Positions 27,451 through 36,763 of a DNA stretch of 64,000 bases are shown here, one piece after another (the first letter of the stretch is position 1; every line of letters starts with the position of its first letter). Position numbers and translations under genes: made by a program. The notes under the pieces are model-generated. The model saw nothing but the letters and a program-made list of their open reading frames with translations, searched no databases and was not told the DNA's origin. The DNA comes from Treponema sp. (GTDB taxonomy: Bacteria > Spirochaetota > Spirochaetia > Treponematales > Treponemataceae): positions 22,484 through 86,483 of the forward strand of contig JAFLSR010000006.1 of NCBI GenBank assembly GCA_022510845.1. The letters run 5' to 3'.

Positions 27451-30400
27451 TGCTCAAGCCCTTTTTCGCCGTCAAGCACGCGCGGAATTTCCGTGTAGAT
27501 GGCAGGTTCGAATTCAGGGAACGGATTCGTGGCATAGCGCAAATTCTGCTCGGCAAGATTGCTGCCAGGAAGCCTCACCATCGTCTCCTGATTCCTCGTG
27601 AGCGCGTCGTAATAGCGAATCGAATCCTGGAAATTTACCAAAGCCGAAGCATTGAGCGAACTGTTTCCGCTCTGACGTGAAACACGGAATTGGCTCACTC
27701 CGAGGTTGTTCGCGCCTTTCATATATGTTTCAACCATGTCGCCCGCGCTCGCCTCGATTTGCGGAATTATGATTCCATACTTATCGCGCTGAAAGTCAAG
27801 GTACGAAAGAAGGCGGCCGTAATAACTTTGAGCCGTAAAATTGTCTCCACGCAGCGAAAGCGTATTCCCGAGCGCGAGCATCGTGTGCGAATCCTGTCCG
27901 CCGTCCTCCGAAGCCTTGAGGAAATTTCCAAGAGCGGAAGCGTAGTCGTTGTTGGAATAGTCGATGTAGCCCACGCGATAGCGAATCGAAGGCGTGTCCA
28001 CATAGTTTTGGATTGCCTCATTATAATTCCGTCTCGCGCTGTCCAAATCGCCGGAAATGAAATATTCAAGATTTCCCATGTCGGCGTACATCGCGCCCAC
28101 ATTTTTGTCGCCGTCGAATTTTCGCGCGCGCCGCCTTTTTTCGAACAAGTTGATTCCTTCGGTGAACGTCTCTCGCGCCAAAATGTATTCACGGTTGTAA
28201 AGGTATTCTTCGCCCAAAAGCCTGTAATTGTTCAACTGCTTGTAGACATCGCGATTTGTGAGCGAAGCGGACTCATTGAAAAGCCGTTCGGTGTCTTTGA
28301 GCGCATTCAATGCCTTGGAATGGTCGTTCACTTCCACAAGGTATCTCGCAAGATTGTAACTTGCAATCGGATTTTTGGGGTCGGCACGCATGGCGATAAG
28401 CATCATGTCGCGCAAATCCTCGATTTTGTCGCGAAGATATTCTTGGTCGCGCGGAAGCTCGCCGTAAAGTTTGTCCATAAGGTATCCGCTCATTTCCACC
28501 CAGTCGCTCGCACTCAGAGACTTTTCGCGCGGATAGAAATATTCCTTGAGTTCGAGGACGTTATGGAGTTGGTCAGTGCGAATGTTGTAGCGCAGAAAAC
28601 GCGACTGATACAAATCCGCGTTCTTCGCACCGTAAAGTTGCATCGCAATCGAATATTGGTCGAACGCGTCCTGGAATTTCGCAGGTTCTTCTTCCGTAGC
28701 CCACTCCAAATAAGTGTCGCCCAGCGCGAGAATTCCGTCCGGATCGTTTACATGGTAGTCGAGCACTTCGCGCTTGAGAATTTCCTCGGCGCGGGCATAG
28801 TTCCCCAAATCAGAAAGTTCCATGTCGGCATATTCCAAGCCCGCCTGCTTGTCGTGGTCGAAACGTTGAAGGATGGCCTTGTAGAATTTTTCCGCACGCT
28901 CATACTGCCTGTGCGCACGATAGCCTTGCGCGTATCTGTAGAACCACTTCTTCTTTGGCTTGTGCGTGAGCGCCTCGTCAAAAACAATTTCCGACTGCGG
29001 ATAGTTGTCGCTCTCCAAAAGCGCGTAGCCTTCCTTGTATAGCCTTTCTGCCCAAACAGGCTGAATAATATATCGATGACCGAGATAGCCGACGCAAAAA
29101 AGAATCATCGCGGCGAGCATTCCGAAAAGCACAGCAGGAAGGATTTTCGCCTTGAGTTGATATTTGAACGAAGCCTTGTATGCGGCGTATTCTTCCGCGG
29201 TGCGCTTTTCGAAGTCGCGGGGAACGTGCAAAGTTATGTCGAGCAATTTTTCCAAATAGCCCGCCAACTGCCGCGCGGAAACTTTGTTCAGAATTTTGTC
29301 GATGAGTTCAAAAACAACTTCGTCTTGGAATTCGTTTTTGACAATCATATCCTCCACAGTGATGCGCACGTTCAGAGGATATGTGCCCAAATTCTTCTTG
29401 AATTTTTTGAATTCCTCGGGAGAAAGCCCGGTCCTGCGCCGCTGTTCCGGCATTGCGCCGCTGAAATCAACGTTGTCCAATCCGCTTTTCGCGGTGGGCT
29501 TTTTGGCATAAGGATCCGCGTCCGACTCCGAAAATCCAGGAATCGTAAAGTCGTCTCCGACATCAAGCTCGAAGTCGCTTTTCGTAACGTCCAGGTTCGA
29601 ATCGGTTTCAGGAGGATTGAATTCCGAAAGCGGCGAATCTCCTCCGCTGAAATCCGTGACACCGCCCAAATCGCCGAAATCCGGCATTCCGCCGCTCGTG
29701 TCGATGTCCGCGCCACCCGAATTCCCGGAATCTTGCCCAAAAGAGCCTATGTCGAAATCCGCGCTAAAAATGTCATCGCTTGCAGAAGGCGCAGGCTTTT
29801 CGTATTCCTCAGTTTCGAGTTCAAAGCCCGCTTCATTTCCGGAAGAGCCTTCTGCGGCATCAGGAACGAATTCCTCAGCATTGAAGTCAAATCCCGCATC
29901 TCCGCCGGCAGAATTTTCGGCGGAGGGAACATAATCTTCCGCTTCAAACGGCTCTCCGTCCGATTCGGAAGGCGTTTCCGAAGAAGTGCCGCCTTGCGCT
30001 CCGAACGCGCCTTCTTCCGCGTCAAAATCAATATTACCGAATCCAGAAGGCTCTCCATCGTCCTGCGGCACATATTCGGGCGCGGAATTTTCTTCGACCG
30101 CTTTCTGAGCCGCCGCTTCTTTTGCGTCTTTTTCCTCGGCATCAAAATCTATGTTGCTGAATCCTGTGCTTCCATCGTCCTCGGGCGGAACGTATTCCGA
30201 CGCGGCCTTTTCTTCGGCTTCTTTTCGAGCCGCTTCCAAAGCCGCGGCTTCCTCCGCAAGGTCTTCTTCGGTCTTCGGAAGTTTTCCAAATTCGCCCGTC
30301 ACATAATAAGGCGGATTCGCGCTCGTAACAGGATTTTCGGTAAAAATATCTGGCTTGAGAATCGCGATGTCGTCGGCAAGTTCTTTGGGCTTGAACGGAA

Positions 30401-31721
30401 CTTTTTTGGGGGCTTTTTGCGAGCCTTTTTTTCCGGCAGGCGTCTTTTCGGCAGGAGCGGAAGACGCTTCGGGCGTGAAGTCCATTCCCCCGCCAAAAAT
30501 AGAATCCACGTTGATTTCCGCATTCGCAGAAGTGCTGGAGGCGGCAGGCGAATACTCTTCGATTTCTATTCCGTCGATTCCCAGGTCGCTCAAATCAAAG
30601 CCCAAGTCATCTGAGGCGGATTTTTTTGCAGGAGCGGGCGGCGTTTCTTCGATTTTCGCGCCCGCGACTTGGCTTTCTTCCGGCGGATTTTCAGCAAGTC
30701 CGCTTTCTTCCTGCGCGGGGTTTTCTCCTACGGAAAAATCGCCCAAATCATCCAAGCCCATGCTGAAAATGTCGTTGGAATCGGATGCGGAATCTGCATT
30801 TTCTGAATCCGAAGCTTCAGTCTCGGAGGAAGGTGCGTCCTCGTGCGCGGCATTTTCATCCGAAACTTGCCCGTCAAAAGAAAGCGCGTCGTCTTGCCCA
30901 AAATCAGGCAAAGAATCCAAAATATTTTCTTCTTCGGAAGGAACGGCAGGCGCAGCCTCACTTTCGGCACTCGCCTCTAGGCTTTCTTCCGGCGGATTTT
31001 CTGCAATGCCACCCGCTTCTTGCGGTGAATCAGTTTCAGGAGTTTCGAACGCGTCAAGGTCGCCAAGGCTTCCAATGTCGAACAAGTCGTCCGACGAAGC
31101 AAGTGTTTCTGCGGCAGGCGCGGATTCTTGCGCGGGCGGAACTGAATCCGCAGCGTCGGAACCAAGAATATCGTCAAGCGCGGGAATGCCTGTGGAATCA
31201 GGCTCTGCGGATTTTTCTTCGCCGCCGAACGAGGAAGCGTCCTCCAAATTGCCGTCGTCGTCAAATCCAAAGCCCGAATAGCCGCTTCCGTCTATGCCCT
31301 TTTCTTTTTCAGACTCGCTCTCTTCTTCCTCTTCCAAAAAGGACATCGCGCTAGGAACGGAACTCTTTTTGGACTTTCCTTTCGATGAAGAGTCGAACGC
31401 GCTCAAATCCGGCATTTCGCCAAGGCTCGCGCCGAAGCCCGAACTTCCGAAAATGTCGTCCTCTCCGCTCGCCTTCCGCTCTTCGGCTGCCTTTCGCTCG
31501 GCCTCCGCCTTTGCCTCGGCTTCTTCCTGCGCAATCTGTTCGGGAGTCTTGGGCTTTTCCGGCATACCGGTCACGAAGTCTTCGCTGTCATCAATGTCTG
31601 GAATGGATTCGGGAATGGGAAACGGCTCGGCCTTTTCTCCGCGTTCGGCGCGCACGTTTATCTCGTTGCCCAATTTGAGAACTTGTTCGCTTAACTTTTT
31701 CAACTGACTGAAGCCAGGCAC
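27447..31721 (-). CDS. flcA: Large TPR membrane protein, probable periplasmic flagellar collar protein
   Basis: The 1424-residue protein has an acidic low-complexity N-terminal half (about 60-760) full of Glu, Ser, Ala and Pro. Repeated phrases there include NIDFDAEE and AENPPEES. A conserved globular segment (about 765-850) precedes a single membrane span near 857-880. The last 540 residues form tetratricopeptide repeats facing the periplasm. This layout matches Borrelia FlcA (BB0326), which builds the spirochaete flagellar collar and supports stator assembly; I assign it by architecture only. The start is GTG with AAGGTGGG upstream. It is co-transcribed with the kinase-like gene. Confidence 0.6.
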   Translation of the reverse strand: MPGFSQLKKLSEQVLKLGNEINVRAERGEKAEPFPIPESIPDIDDSEDFVTGMPEKPKTPEQIAQEEAEAKAEAERKAAEERKASGEDDIFGSSGFGASLGEMPDLSAFDSSSKGKSKKSSVPSAMSFLEEEEESESEKEKGIDGSGYSGFGFDDDGNLEDASSFGGEEKSAEPDSTGIPALDDILGSDAADSVPPAQESAPAAETLASSDDLFDIGSLGDLDAFETPETDSPQEAGGIAENPPEESLEASAESEAAPAVPSEEENILDSLPDFGQDDALSFDGQVSDENAAHEDAPSSETEASDSENADSASDSNDIFSMGLDDLGDFSVGENPAQEESGLAENPPEESQVAGAKIEETPPAPAKKSASDDLGFDLSDLGIDGIEIEEYSPAASSTSANAEINVDSIFGGGMDFTPEASSAPAEKTPAGKKGSQKAPKKVPFKPKELADDIAILKPDIFTENPVTSANPPYYVTGEFGKLPKTEEDLAEEAAALEAARKEAEEKAASEYVPPEDDGSTGFSNIDFDAEEKDAKEAAAQKAVEENSAPEYVPQDDGEPSGFGNIDFDAEEGAFGAQGGTSSETPSESDGEPFEAEDYVPSAENSAGGDAGFDFNAEEFVPDAAEGSSGNEAGFELETEEYEKPAPSASDDIFSADFDIGSFGQDSGNSGGADIDTSGGMPDFGDLGGVTDFSGGDSPLSEFNPPETDSNLDVTKSDFELDVGDDFTIPGFSESDADPYAKKPTAKSGLDNVDFSGAMPEQRRRTGLSPEEFKKFKKNLGTYPLNVRITVEDMIVKNEFQDEVVFELIDKILNKVSARQLAGYLEKLLDITLHVPRDFEKRTAEEYAAYKASFKYQLKAKILPAVLFGMLAAMILFCVGYLGHRYIIQPVWAERLYKEGYALLESDNYPQSEIVFDEALTHKPKKKWFYRYAQGYRAHRQYERAEKFYKAILQRFDHDKQAGLEYADMELSDLGNYARAEEILKREVLDYHVNDPDGILALGDTYLEWATEEEPAKFQDAFDQYSIAMQLYGAKNADLYQSRFLRYNIRTDQLHNVLELKEYFYPREKSLSASDWVEMSGYLMDKLYGELPRDQEYLRDKIEDLRDMMLIAMRADPKNPIASYNLARYLVEVNDHSKALNALKDTERLFNESASLTNRDVYKQLNNYRLLGEEYLYNREYILARETFTEGINLFEKRRRARKFDGDKNVGAMYADMGNLEYFISGDLDSARRNYNEAIQNYVDTPSIRYRVGYIDYSNNDYASALGNFLKASEDGGQDSHTMLALGNTLSLRGDNFTAQSYYGRLLSYLDFQRDKYGIIIPQIEASAGDMVETYMKGANNLGVSQFRVSRQSGNSSLNASALVNFQDSIRYYDALTRNQETMVRLPGSNLAEQNLRYATNPFPEFEPAIYTEIPRVLDGEKGLEQ

Positions 31722-31740
31722 TATTTTCCCACCTTAAGTT

Positions 31741-31769
31741 ATTATACATAAATTAACGGAAATTTACAA
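31741..31769 (-). promoter_or_regulatory. Promoter of the flcA-like gene
   Basis: On the minus strand TTGTAA (31769-31764) and TATAAT (31746-31741) are 17 bp apart, with a TG before the -10 box. The start codon lies about 20 nt downstream, behind AAGGTGGG. Confidence 0.7.
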
Positions 31770-31814
31770 TATCAACTTTAAATATTCTCGAAATTTTCCG
31801 ATAGTAAAATTGTG

Positions 31815-32567
31815 ATGAAAAAACTGAAGTTATTCTTGATTTTCGCCACTTTTTGCGTGGCGGCAGGATTCGCGGCAAAGGAAAAAGAAATTGACGCTCC
31901 GCATGGCGAATCCAAATTTTCGTTCGAATATCGTGAAGTGGCGCACAAACTGCGCGAGCCGAAAGCCCCGTTCGAAAAAGACGGCATGATAATTTTTTCG
32001 GCGAACGAAGGCCCGCATTATGTGGGAATCGCGTTCGACTTTGAGAATTTCCAAAAAATCCATCCTTTCCAAAAACGCATCATCCTCGATGAAAACGGCA
32101 AAAAAAGCAGCGCGTGGTACTTCTACATTCTCGAAGAATATCCGCAGACAGACAAGATTCTATACCGCCTCATAATCGACGGGCTTTGGACCACAGACCC
32201 GATGAACCCGAAGCAATACTACGACGAGATGACAGGTATCAGGCTTTCGCAGATTGACGTGGAGCGCAAATACGAAGCCGCCACTTCCGTCAAGACCAGC
32301 GCGAACGGAAAGAGCGTGCATTTTGTCTACAAGGGAAAAAGCGGACAAAAAGTGCGCGTTTCTGGCACTTTCTCAAATTGGGATAGTTGGATTTACCAAC
32401 TTGCGGAAACTTCGCGCGGCACTTACGAACTCACGCTTCCGATGAACGAAGGCACGTACTATTATGTGTACTGCATCGGCACAAAAGAATTCCCCGACCT
32501 TACGAACCACGAACGCGCCATAAAGGACAACGGGCAGGCGGTAAGCAAGATAACTGTCGGCGAATGA
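31815..32567 (+). CDS. Secreted protein with CBM48/AMPK-type glycogen-binding-like modules
   Basis: The 250-residue protein has a signal peptide ending near ...AAGFAA. Two beta-sandwich modules resemble the CBM48/AMPK glycogen-binding family. The first (about 60-140) has YRLIIDGLWTTDP, and the second (about 165-245) has VSGTFSNWD and NEGTYYYVYCI, the typical family strands. It may bind glycogen or starch-like polymers outside the inner membrane, an inference. I prefer ATG at 31815 over an adjoining GTG at 31812. A TAAAAT box lies 4 nt upstream of 31815 and no ribosome site is visible, so this too may be leaderless. Confidence 0.75.
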   Translation: MKKLKLFLIFATFCVAAGFAAKEKEIDAPHGESKFSFEYREVAHKLREPKAPFEKDGMIIFSANEGPHYVGIAFDFENFQKIHPFQKRIILDENGKKSSAWYFYILEEYPQTDKILYRLIIDGLWTTDPMNPKQYYDEMTGIRLSQIDVERKYEAATSVKTSANGKSVHFVYKGKSGQKVRVSGTFSNWDSWIYQLAETSRGTYELTLPMNEGTYYYVYCIGTKEFPDLTNHERAIKDNGQAVSKITVGE

Positions 32568-32570
32568 CGC

Positions 32571-33905
32571 TCAGCCCAAACCAAACTGGCTCATCAATTT
32601 TGCCTGCATTCCCTTGTTGCGCGAAAGTTTTTTCATCGTGAGTTTTGTCTTTTCAAACTGTTTTATCAACTTGTTCACTTCCGCGACGCTCGTGCCTGAG
32701 CCTTTCGCGATTCGCTTGCGGCGGGAAGGCCCGATTATGAGGTGATTCGCGCGCTCTTTTTTTGTCATCGAAAGGATTATGGCTTCTTGCCTTTTCATTC
32801 CGCTTGTGTCGATGTCGCGTCCTTGCAGAGCCTGCGCCGCTCCTGGAATCATCTCCAAAAGCGAATTCACGTTTCCCATTTTTTTCATCTGTTGAAACTG
32901 CTCAAGCATATCGGCGAGCGTGAATTCGTTGCGCGCCATTTTCTGCTGCATTTTGAGCGCGGCTTCGGCATCGACTTTTTCCTGCGCCTTTTCGACAAGC
33001 GAAACCACGTCGCCCATTCCGAGGATTCTGCTTGCGATTCTTTCGGGATGGAACACTTCGAAATCTTCTGTTTTTTCGCCCGTGCCGATGAAAAGAATCG
33101 GTTTTTGCGTGATGGATTTGAGAGAAAGCGCAGCGCCTCCCCTCGCGTCGGAATCGAACTTCGTGAGGATTACGCCAGTCAAACCAAGTTGCTCGTCAAA
33201 ACTCTTCGCGATGTCCACGGCGTTCTGTCCAGTCATCGCGTCCGCCACAAGCAGAACTTCGTCCGGCGAGACGGCCTTTTTCATTTCGACAAGTTCTGCC
33301 ATCATCGCATCGTCAATTTGCAGGCGACCCGCCGTATCCAAGATTATCGTGTCAAGACCGCTTTTTTTTGCGAAAGTGATTGCATTGCGAGCCACATTCA
33401 CGGCATCGCGCGCGCCGTCCTCTTTGTAAAAAGCAACGTCGATTTTATTTGCGAGGACTTCGAGTTGTTCCACGGCGGCGGGACGAACCAAGTCGCACGC
33501 CACAAGGAGCGGACGGCGGCCGTCTTTTTTGAGCCGAGCGGCGAGTTTGTGCGAAGCAGTCGTTTTTCCCGCGCCCTGCAAGCCGAGCATCAAAATCACG
33601 GATTGAGTGTCCGGGCCTTTTAACTTTAAGTCGCGCTTTTCATCTCCGAGCATCGAAGTGATTTTGTCGTAGATGATTTTTACGAACTGCTGACCGGGGT
33701 CTACGGCTTTGAGGACTTTTTCGCCCTTTGCCTCTTCAATAGTGCTGTTGACAAAACGGCGCACCACGCGCAAATTCACGTCGGCTTCAAGCAAAGCCAT
33801 CTTTATCTGCTCGACGGTTTCCTCAATGTTTTTTTCAGTAATCGTGGATTTTCCGCTGAGCGTCCGAACGATATTTCCGAGCGCGCCTGTGATTTTTTCA
33901 AGCAT
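32571..33905 (-). CDS. ffh: Signal recognition particle protein Ffh
   Basis: Ffh binds signal sequences of nascent membrane proteins together with 4.5S RNA and docks on FtsY. The 444-residue protein has the N domain (1-90), the G domain with P-loop GLQGAGKTT near 108-116, the DTAGR motif near 190 and TKFDSDARGGAA near 250. A methionine-rich M domain begins at about residue 320. The start is set by GGAGAGATTTT. It follows gpsA by about 25 bp, so the two are probably co-transcribed, although their functions are unrelated. Confidence 0.97.
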   Translation of the reverse strand: MLEKITGALGNIVRTLSGKSTITEKNIEETVEQIKMALLEADVNLRVVRRFVNSTIEEAKGEKVLKAVDPGQQFVKIIYDKITSMLGDEKRDLKLKGPDTQSVILMLGLQGAGKTTASHKLAARLKKDGRRPLLVACDLVRPAAVEQLEVLANKIDVAFYKEDGARDAVNVARNAITFAKKSGLDTIILDTAGRLQIDDAMMAELVEMKKAVSPDEVLLVADAMTGQNAVDIAKSFDEQLGLTGVILTKFDSDARGGAALSLKSITQKPILFIGTGEKTEDFEVFHPERIASRILGMGDVVSLVEKAQEKVDAEAALKMQQKMARNEFTLADMLEQFQQMKKMGNVNSLLEMIPGAAQALQGRDIDTSGMKRQEAIILSMTKKERANHLIIGPSRRKRIAKGSGTSVAEVNKLIKQFEKTKLTMKKLSRNKGMQAKLMSQFGLG

Positions 33906-33929
33906 AAAATCTCTCCATACGGTATGGCT

Positions 33930-34997
33930 CTATTCGGACTGCTTGTAGTTCATCAGCAGTTCGAGCATAAAATCTTCCGGCTCAATCTCGCGGTTCAAAA
34001 TGCGGAAAAGCCCGTCGCAAATCAAAAGTTTCAAGTTTTTCGACTGCGCAATTTCGTGGACGCACTTGCAGGCAACAGCGCCTTCCGGCAAGTACCCGAT
34101 TTTATTGATGTTCGCGATAAGGTCGTCAAGATTCTTGAAGCGCGAAAGCAGATCGGTCTTGATGATTTCCTGGCCGAACCTTCGGTTGCGCCCATACTTC
34201 GACTTGCACGTAACGTCAAGATCGCCCACTCCGGAAATCGAAGTGAAGGTTTCGGCGTGCGTCGCGCCCATCGCAAATCCGAGCGTCTGGATTTCGTTCA
34301 AGCCAGCAGCCATCAAAAGCGATTCGGTATTGTCGCCGAAAATTTCCGAAGTTTCCGAAAGCGCGTCGAGCGCACCGTAGACCACGGCGACCACATTTTT
34401 TGCCGCCGCGCAAATTTGCACGCCCACCACGTCAAGGCTTGAATAAGGCATTATTCCGGGAACGCGCATCAACTCGCGGAATTTTATCGAAGTCTTCGGA
34501 TTTTCGCTCGCCGCCACAAGCCCCGTAATTTTTCCCATCGCCACTTCTTCGGCATGGCTCGGTCCTGAAATGTAGCAGGTTGAACCTTTGTAAGATGGCG
34601 GCAGAACGCTTTCTATTGTTTCAAGGATGAGGCGTGGACCTGATTCGCTCGGAACAAAGCCTTTCGTGAGAACGCCGATATTCGCCGTTCCTTCCGCGAT
34701 GCATTTTACGCCAAGAATTTTTTTGATTGTCGAAGCCAAATAAAGCGAAGGACTTGCCAGGACGAGGAATTCTTTTTCCGCCGCCACTTCTTCAATGCTG
34801 TTCGAAGCGCGCAGATTTTTTTCCAACTTGAATCTCGGCAAAAAACGCTTGTTTTCCTGCTCATTATTTATAGAAGATACAACATCGTCTTCCATCGCCC
34901 ACAGCGTAACTTCGTGTCCGCCGCGAGCCAAAGCCTGCGCGAAAGCAGTTCCCCACGCGCCCGCTCCAAGAATTCCGACAGTCTTTTTTGAAGCCAT
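33930..34997 (-). CDS. gpsA: NAD(P)-dependent glycerol-3-phosphate dehydrogenase
   Basis: GpsA reduces dihydroxyacetone phosphate to sn-glycerol-3-phosphate for phospholipid synthesis. The protein begins with the dinucleotide-binding motif GAGAWGTAFA at about residues 10-19. It carries the family motif VLTKGF near 110 and the catalytic Lys region CAAAKNVVAVVYGALD near 190. I place the start at 34997 (355 residues) because AAGGA is spaced 6 nt from that ATG; the upstream ATG at 35003 abuts the site. A 21-bp perfect inverted repeat ends 2 nt before this ribosome site. Confidence 0.95.
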   Translation of the reverse strand: MASKKTVGILGAGAWGTAFAQALARGGHEVTLWAMEDDVVSSINNEQENKRFLPRFKLEKNLRASNSIEEVAAEKEFLVLASPSLYLASTIKKILGVKCIAEGTANIGVLTKGFVPSESGPRLILETIESVLPPSYKGSTCYISGPSHAEEVAMGKITGLVAASENPKTSIKFRELMRVPGIMPYSSLDVVGVQICAAAKNVVAVVYGALDALSETSEIFGDNTESLLMAAGLNEIQTLGFAMGATHAETFTSISGVGDLDVTCKSKYGRNRRFGQEIIKTDLLSRFKNLDDLIANINKIGYLPEGAVACKCVHEIAQSKNLKLLICDGLFRILNREIEPEDFMLELLMNYKQSE

Positions 34998-35010
34998 AGA
35001 CATTCCTTGA

Positions 35011-35053
35011 TTTTTATTAGCGAAGAAAATTCAATTTTCTTCGCTAATAAAAA
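35011..35053. repeat. 21-bp perfect palindrome abutting the gpsA ribosome site
   Basis: The arms 35011-35031 and 35033-35053 are perfectly complementary around a single central base. On the minus strand the palindrome ends just before the gpsA Shine-Dalgarno sequence. Two further hairpins follow at 35055-35082 (GTCATTTC arm, one bulge) and 35093-35113 (CGAGTTT/AAACTCG). No ORF is present between gpsA and ndk. Confidence 0.8.
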
Positions 35054-35176
35054 AGTCATTTCGCCGCAAAGCGAGAAATGACAATAAATGCACGAGTTTT
35101 CGCAAGAAACTCGAAATCAAAGCTTGCGGCAGTATTTTTGACGCAAACTTTAAACATTCATTAAATTCAAAAATCT

Positions 35177-35623
35177 TTAACACCAATTTGAAGATTCGTC
35201 TTTCCAATCAATCAGTTCATCTTCTTTGAAAAACAAATTGATTTCACGTTCCGCGCTTTCATCGCTGTCGGACGCATGGATTACATTGTACTGAGTGTGG
35301 CAGCAGAAATCCCCGCGAATCGTTCCCGGAAGCGCGTCGGCTGGGTTGGTCGCGCCGACAATCTTCCTTACAAGCGCAACGCAGTCATCGCCCTGCCAGC
35401 ACATCGCCACCACGGGCGCGGAAGTTATGTAGTTCACCAACGATTCGTAAAACGGCTTTCCCTTGTGCTCGGCATAATGACGCGAAGCCAGTTCAGGCGA
35501 AATGCTCATCATTTTAAGCCCGATGAGTTTGAGACCTTTATTTTCCAAACGACCGATGACTTCGCCGACGAGCCTGCGGTTCAAGATGCCAGGCTTCAAC
35601 ATTGCAAAACAGCGTGTTCCCAT
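35177..35623 (-). CDS. ndk: Nucleoside diphosphate kinase
   Basis: Ndk transfers the gamma phosphate between nucleoside di- and triphosphates through a phosphohistidine. The 148-residue protein has the N-terminal motif FAMLKPG (nucleotide-binding Lys) and the active-site block NVIHASDS with the phospho-accepting His near residue 118. Length and content match the family. The start is ATG 35623, with only a weak GGTG upstream. The -10 box lies 9 nt away, giving a leader of about 2-3 nt. Upstream codons up to 35716 are promoter sequence. Confidence 0.95.
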   Translation of the reverse strand: MGTRCFAMLKPGILNRRLVGEVIGRLENKGLKLIGLKMMSISPELASRHYAEHKGKPFYESLVNYITSAPVVAMCWQGDDCVALVRKIVGATNPADALPGTIRGDFCCHTQYNVIHASDSDESAEREINLFFKEDELIDWKDESSNWC

Positions 35624-35632
35624 AATTGCACC

Positions 35633-35661
35633 ATTATACAAAATTGCGGACAGTTTTTCAA
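35633..35661 (-). promoter_or_regulatory. Near-leaderless promoter of ndk
   Basis: On the minus strand TTGAAA (35661-35656) and TATAAT (35638-35633) are 17 bp apart, with TTG extending the -10 box. The ATG begins 9 nt beyond the -10 box. Confidence 0.75.
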
Positions 35662-35710
35662 GTGCCTTTGAAAAAAATTGTGGACGCGAAAAAACTTTAT
35701 CCGGGGAAAA

Positions 35711-35748
35711 GCACAATCAAGTATTTGCAACCAAGCATTTGATTGTGC
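35711..35748. repeat. 10-bp inverted repeat in the ndk/outer-membrane gene gap
   Basis: GCACAATCAA (35711-35720) pairs with TTGATTGTGC (35739-35748). It is centred about 90 bp upstream of ndk. The related word ATTTGATTG also occurs in the 23.7-kb repeat array. It could be an operator; no other feature is visible between it and the next promoter. Confidence 0.4.
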
Positions 35749-35857
35749 CAACGAGTTTTGAAAAGCAAAATTCGCACTTAAAGCCCCCGAAAGCCACTTT
35801 TTTGCGAATTTTTTATGAAAATTTTCCAATTAAATACGCAATTTTTTGAAAAAGTAC

Positions 35858-35886
35858 TTGACATACCCCCCCTATGATATTATAAA
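35858..35886 (+). promoter_or_regulatory. Promoter of the 35.9-kb outer-membrane candidate
   Basis: A consensus TTGACA (35858-35863) lies 17 bp from TATAAA (35881-35886). The predicted start near 35893 gives a short leader with the ribosome site TAAGGAGG. Confidence 0.8.
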
Positions 35887-35918
35887 GCACTTTTTCATTC
35901 TACATAAGGAGGTTTTGT

Positions 35919-36542
35919 ATGAGAAAAAGTTTCAAAAAGGTCGCGCTGATTTTGGCGGCGATCGTTGTGTCTGCTTCGGGAACTGTTTTCGCGAAGCCCG
36001 CGATGTACGGAAAGCTCACCGCTGGCTTTGATGCCCGCTGGGGAAGTTTCGGAGTGAAAGATTCAGATTGGGAGTCTGACGACCTCATCACCTTCCGCAA
36101 TTTTATGGTTACTCCAACATTCGGAATGATTTTCGCGCCCGAAAGCGACAACGGCTTTATGCGCGGCTTCGGAATGGAATTGGGACTTGGCTTGGGAATA
36201 GGTAGGGGAAATGTAGCATTGGGATTCCTCTATGACGATGATGGCTCGGCTTCCGATTTCGCGCTCGTGCCCCGATTCGATTTGGTGTACCTCCTGCTGA
36301 CCAAAGGACGACATTTCGGCGAACAGAAATTCGTGATGCACTTTATGCTCGGCTTTGAGATTCCGGTTTTCTTTCCTTTGGAGCATAAGGATTATTGGAA
36401 GCCCGACGCGTTTTTTGACGTCAACTTGCTGGGTGTAGGATTCGACATCAAACTTGGCAAGAAGTTGGACTTTGTTGCGGATATGTATCTTTCGTTGCTG
36501 TTCGCGTTCGACTTCAATGTTGGAATCGTATATCGCTTCTAG
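35919..36542 (+). CDS. Probable outer-membrane beta-barrel protein
   Basis: The 207-residue protein has a signal peptide ending ...GTVFAK. The mature part is rich in alternating hydrophobic strands and glycine (for example GFGMELGLGLGIG near residue 90), and the last residues are VGIVYRF, a terminal Phe as in Bam-inserted barrels. Length and strand content suggest an 8-stranded barrel. The start has a strong AAGGAGG site. A consensus promoter and a strong terminator make it a monocistronic, probably well-expressed gene. I do not recognise a specific family. Confidence 0.75.
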   Translation: MRKSFKKVALILAAIVVSASGTVFAKPAMYGKLTAGFDARWGSFGVKDSDWESDDLITFRNFMVTPTFGMIFAPESDNGFMRGFGMELGLGLGIGRGNVALGFLYDDDGSASDFALVPRFDLVYLLLTKGRHFGEQKFVMHFMLGFEIPVFFPLEHKDYWKPDAFFDVNLLGVGFDIKLGKKLDFVADMYLSLLFAFDFNVGIVYRF

Positions 36543-36568
36543 CATTTGCGAACAATTATTGCAAAAAT

Positions 36569-36596
36569 TCCCCCGTTCGTCGGGGGATTTTTTTTT
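36569..36596 (+). terminator. Strong intrinsic terminator after the outer-membrane candidate
   Basis: A stem TCCCCCG/CGGGGGA (36569-36575 with 36581-36587) with loop TTCGT is followed by nine T residues. It directly ends the monocistronic unit. Confidence 0.93.
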
Positions 36597-36659
36597 GCAA
36601 AAACGAGCAAGCAAGGCGAAGCCTTGCGACTTCCGAACGCAAGCCTCGCGGCTTGCATC

Positions 36660-36698
36660 GCAACAAGTTGCTAACGAGTTTCGCAAAGCGAAACTCGC
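36660..36698. repeat. Dispersed double-hairpin repeat, copy 2
   Basis: This copy has GCAACaaGTTGC followed by a perfect 10-bp hairpin CGAGTTTCGC-aaa-GCGAAACTCG, closely matching the unit at 18914-18953. It is preceded by two more hairpins (36611-36627, GCAAGGC arm; 36639-36656, GCAAGCC arm). Together they occupy the gap between the terminator and the acyl-CoA synthetase gene. Confidence 0.6.
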
Positions 36699-36763
36699 AA
36701 CTAGCATCTGCACCGTTTCGCTTCCGCAAGGGGCTTCAAAAAAAACAGCGACATCGCGCTACG

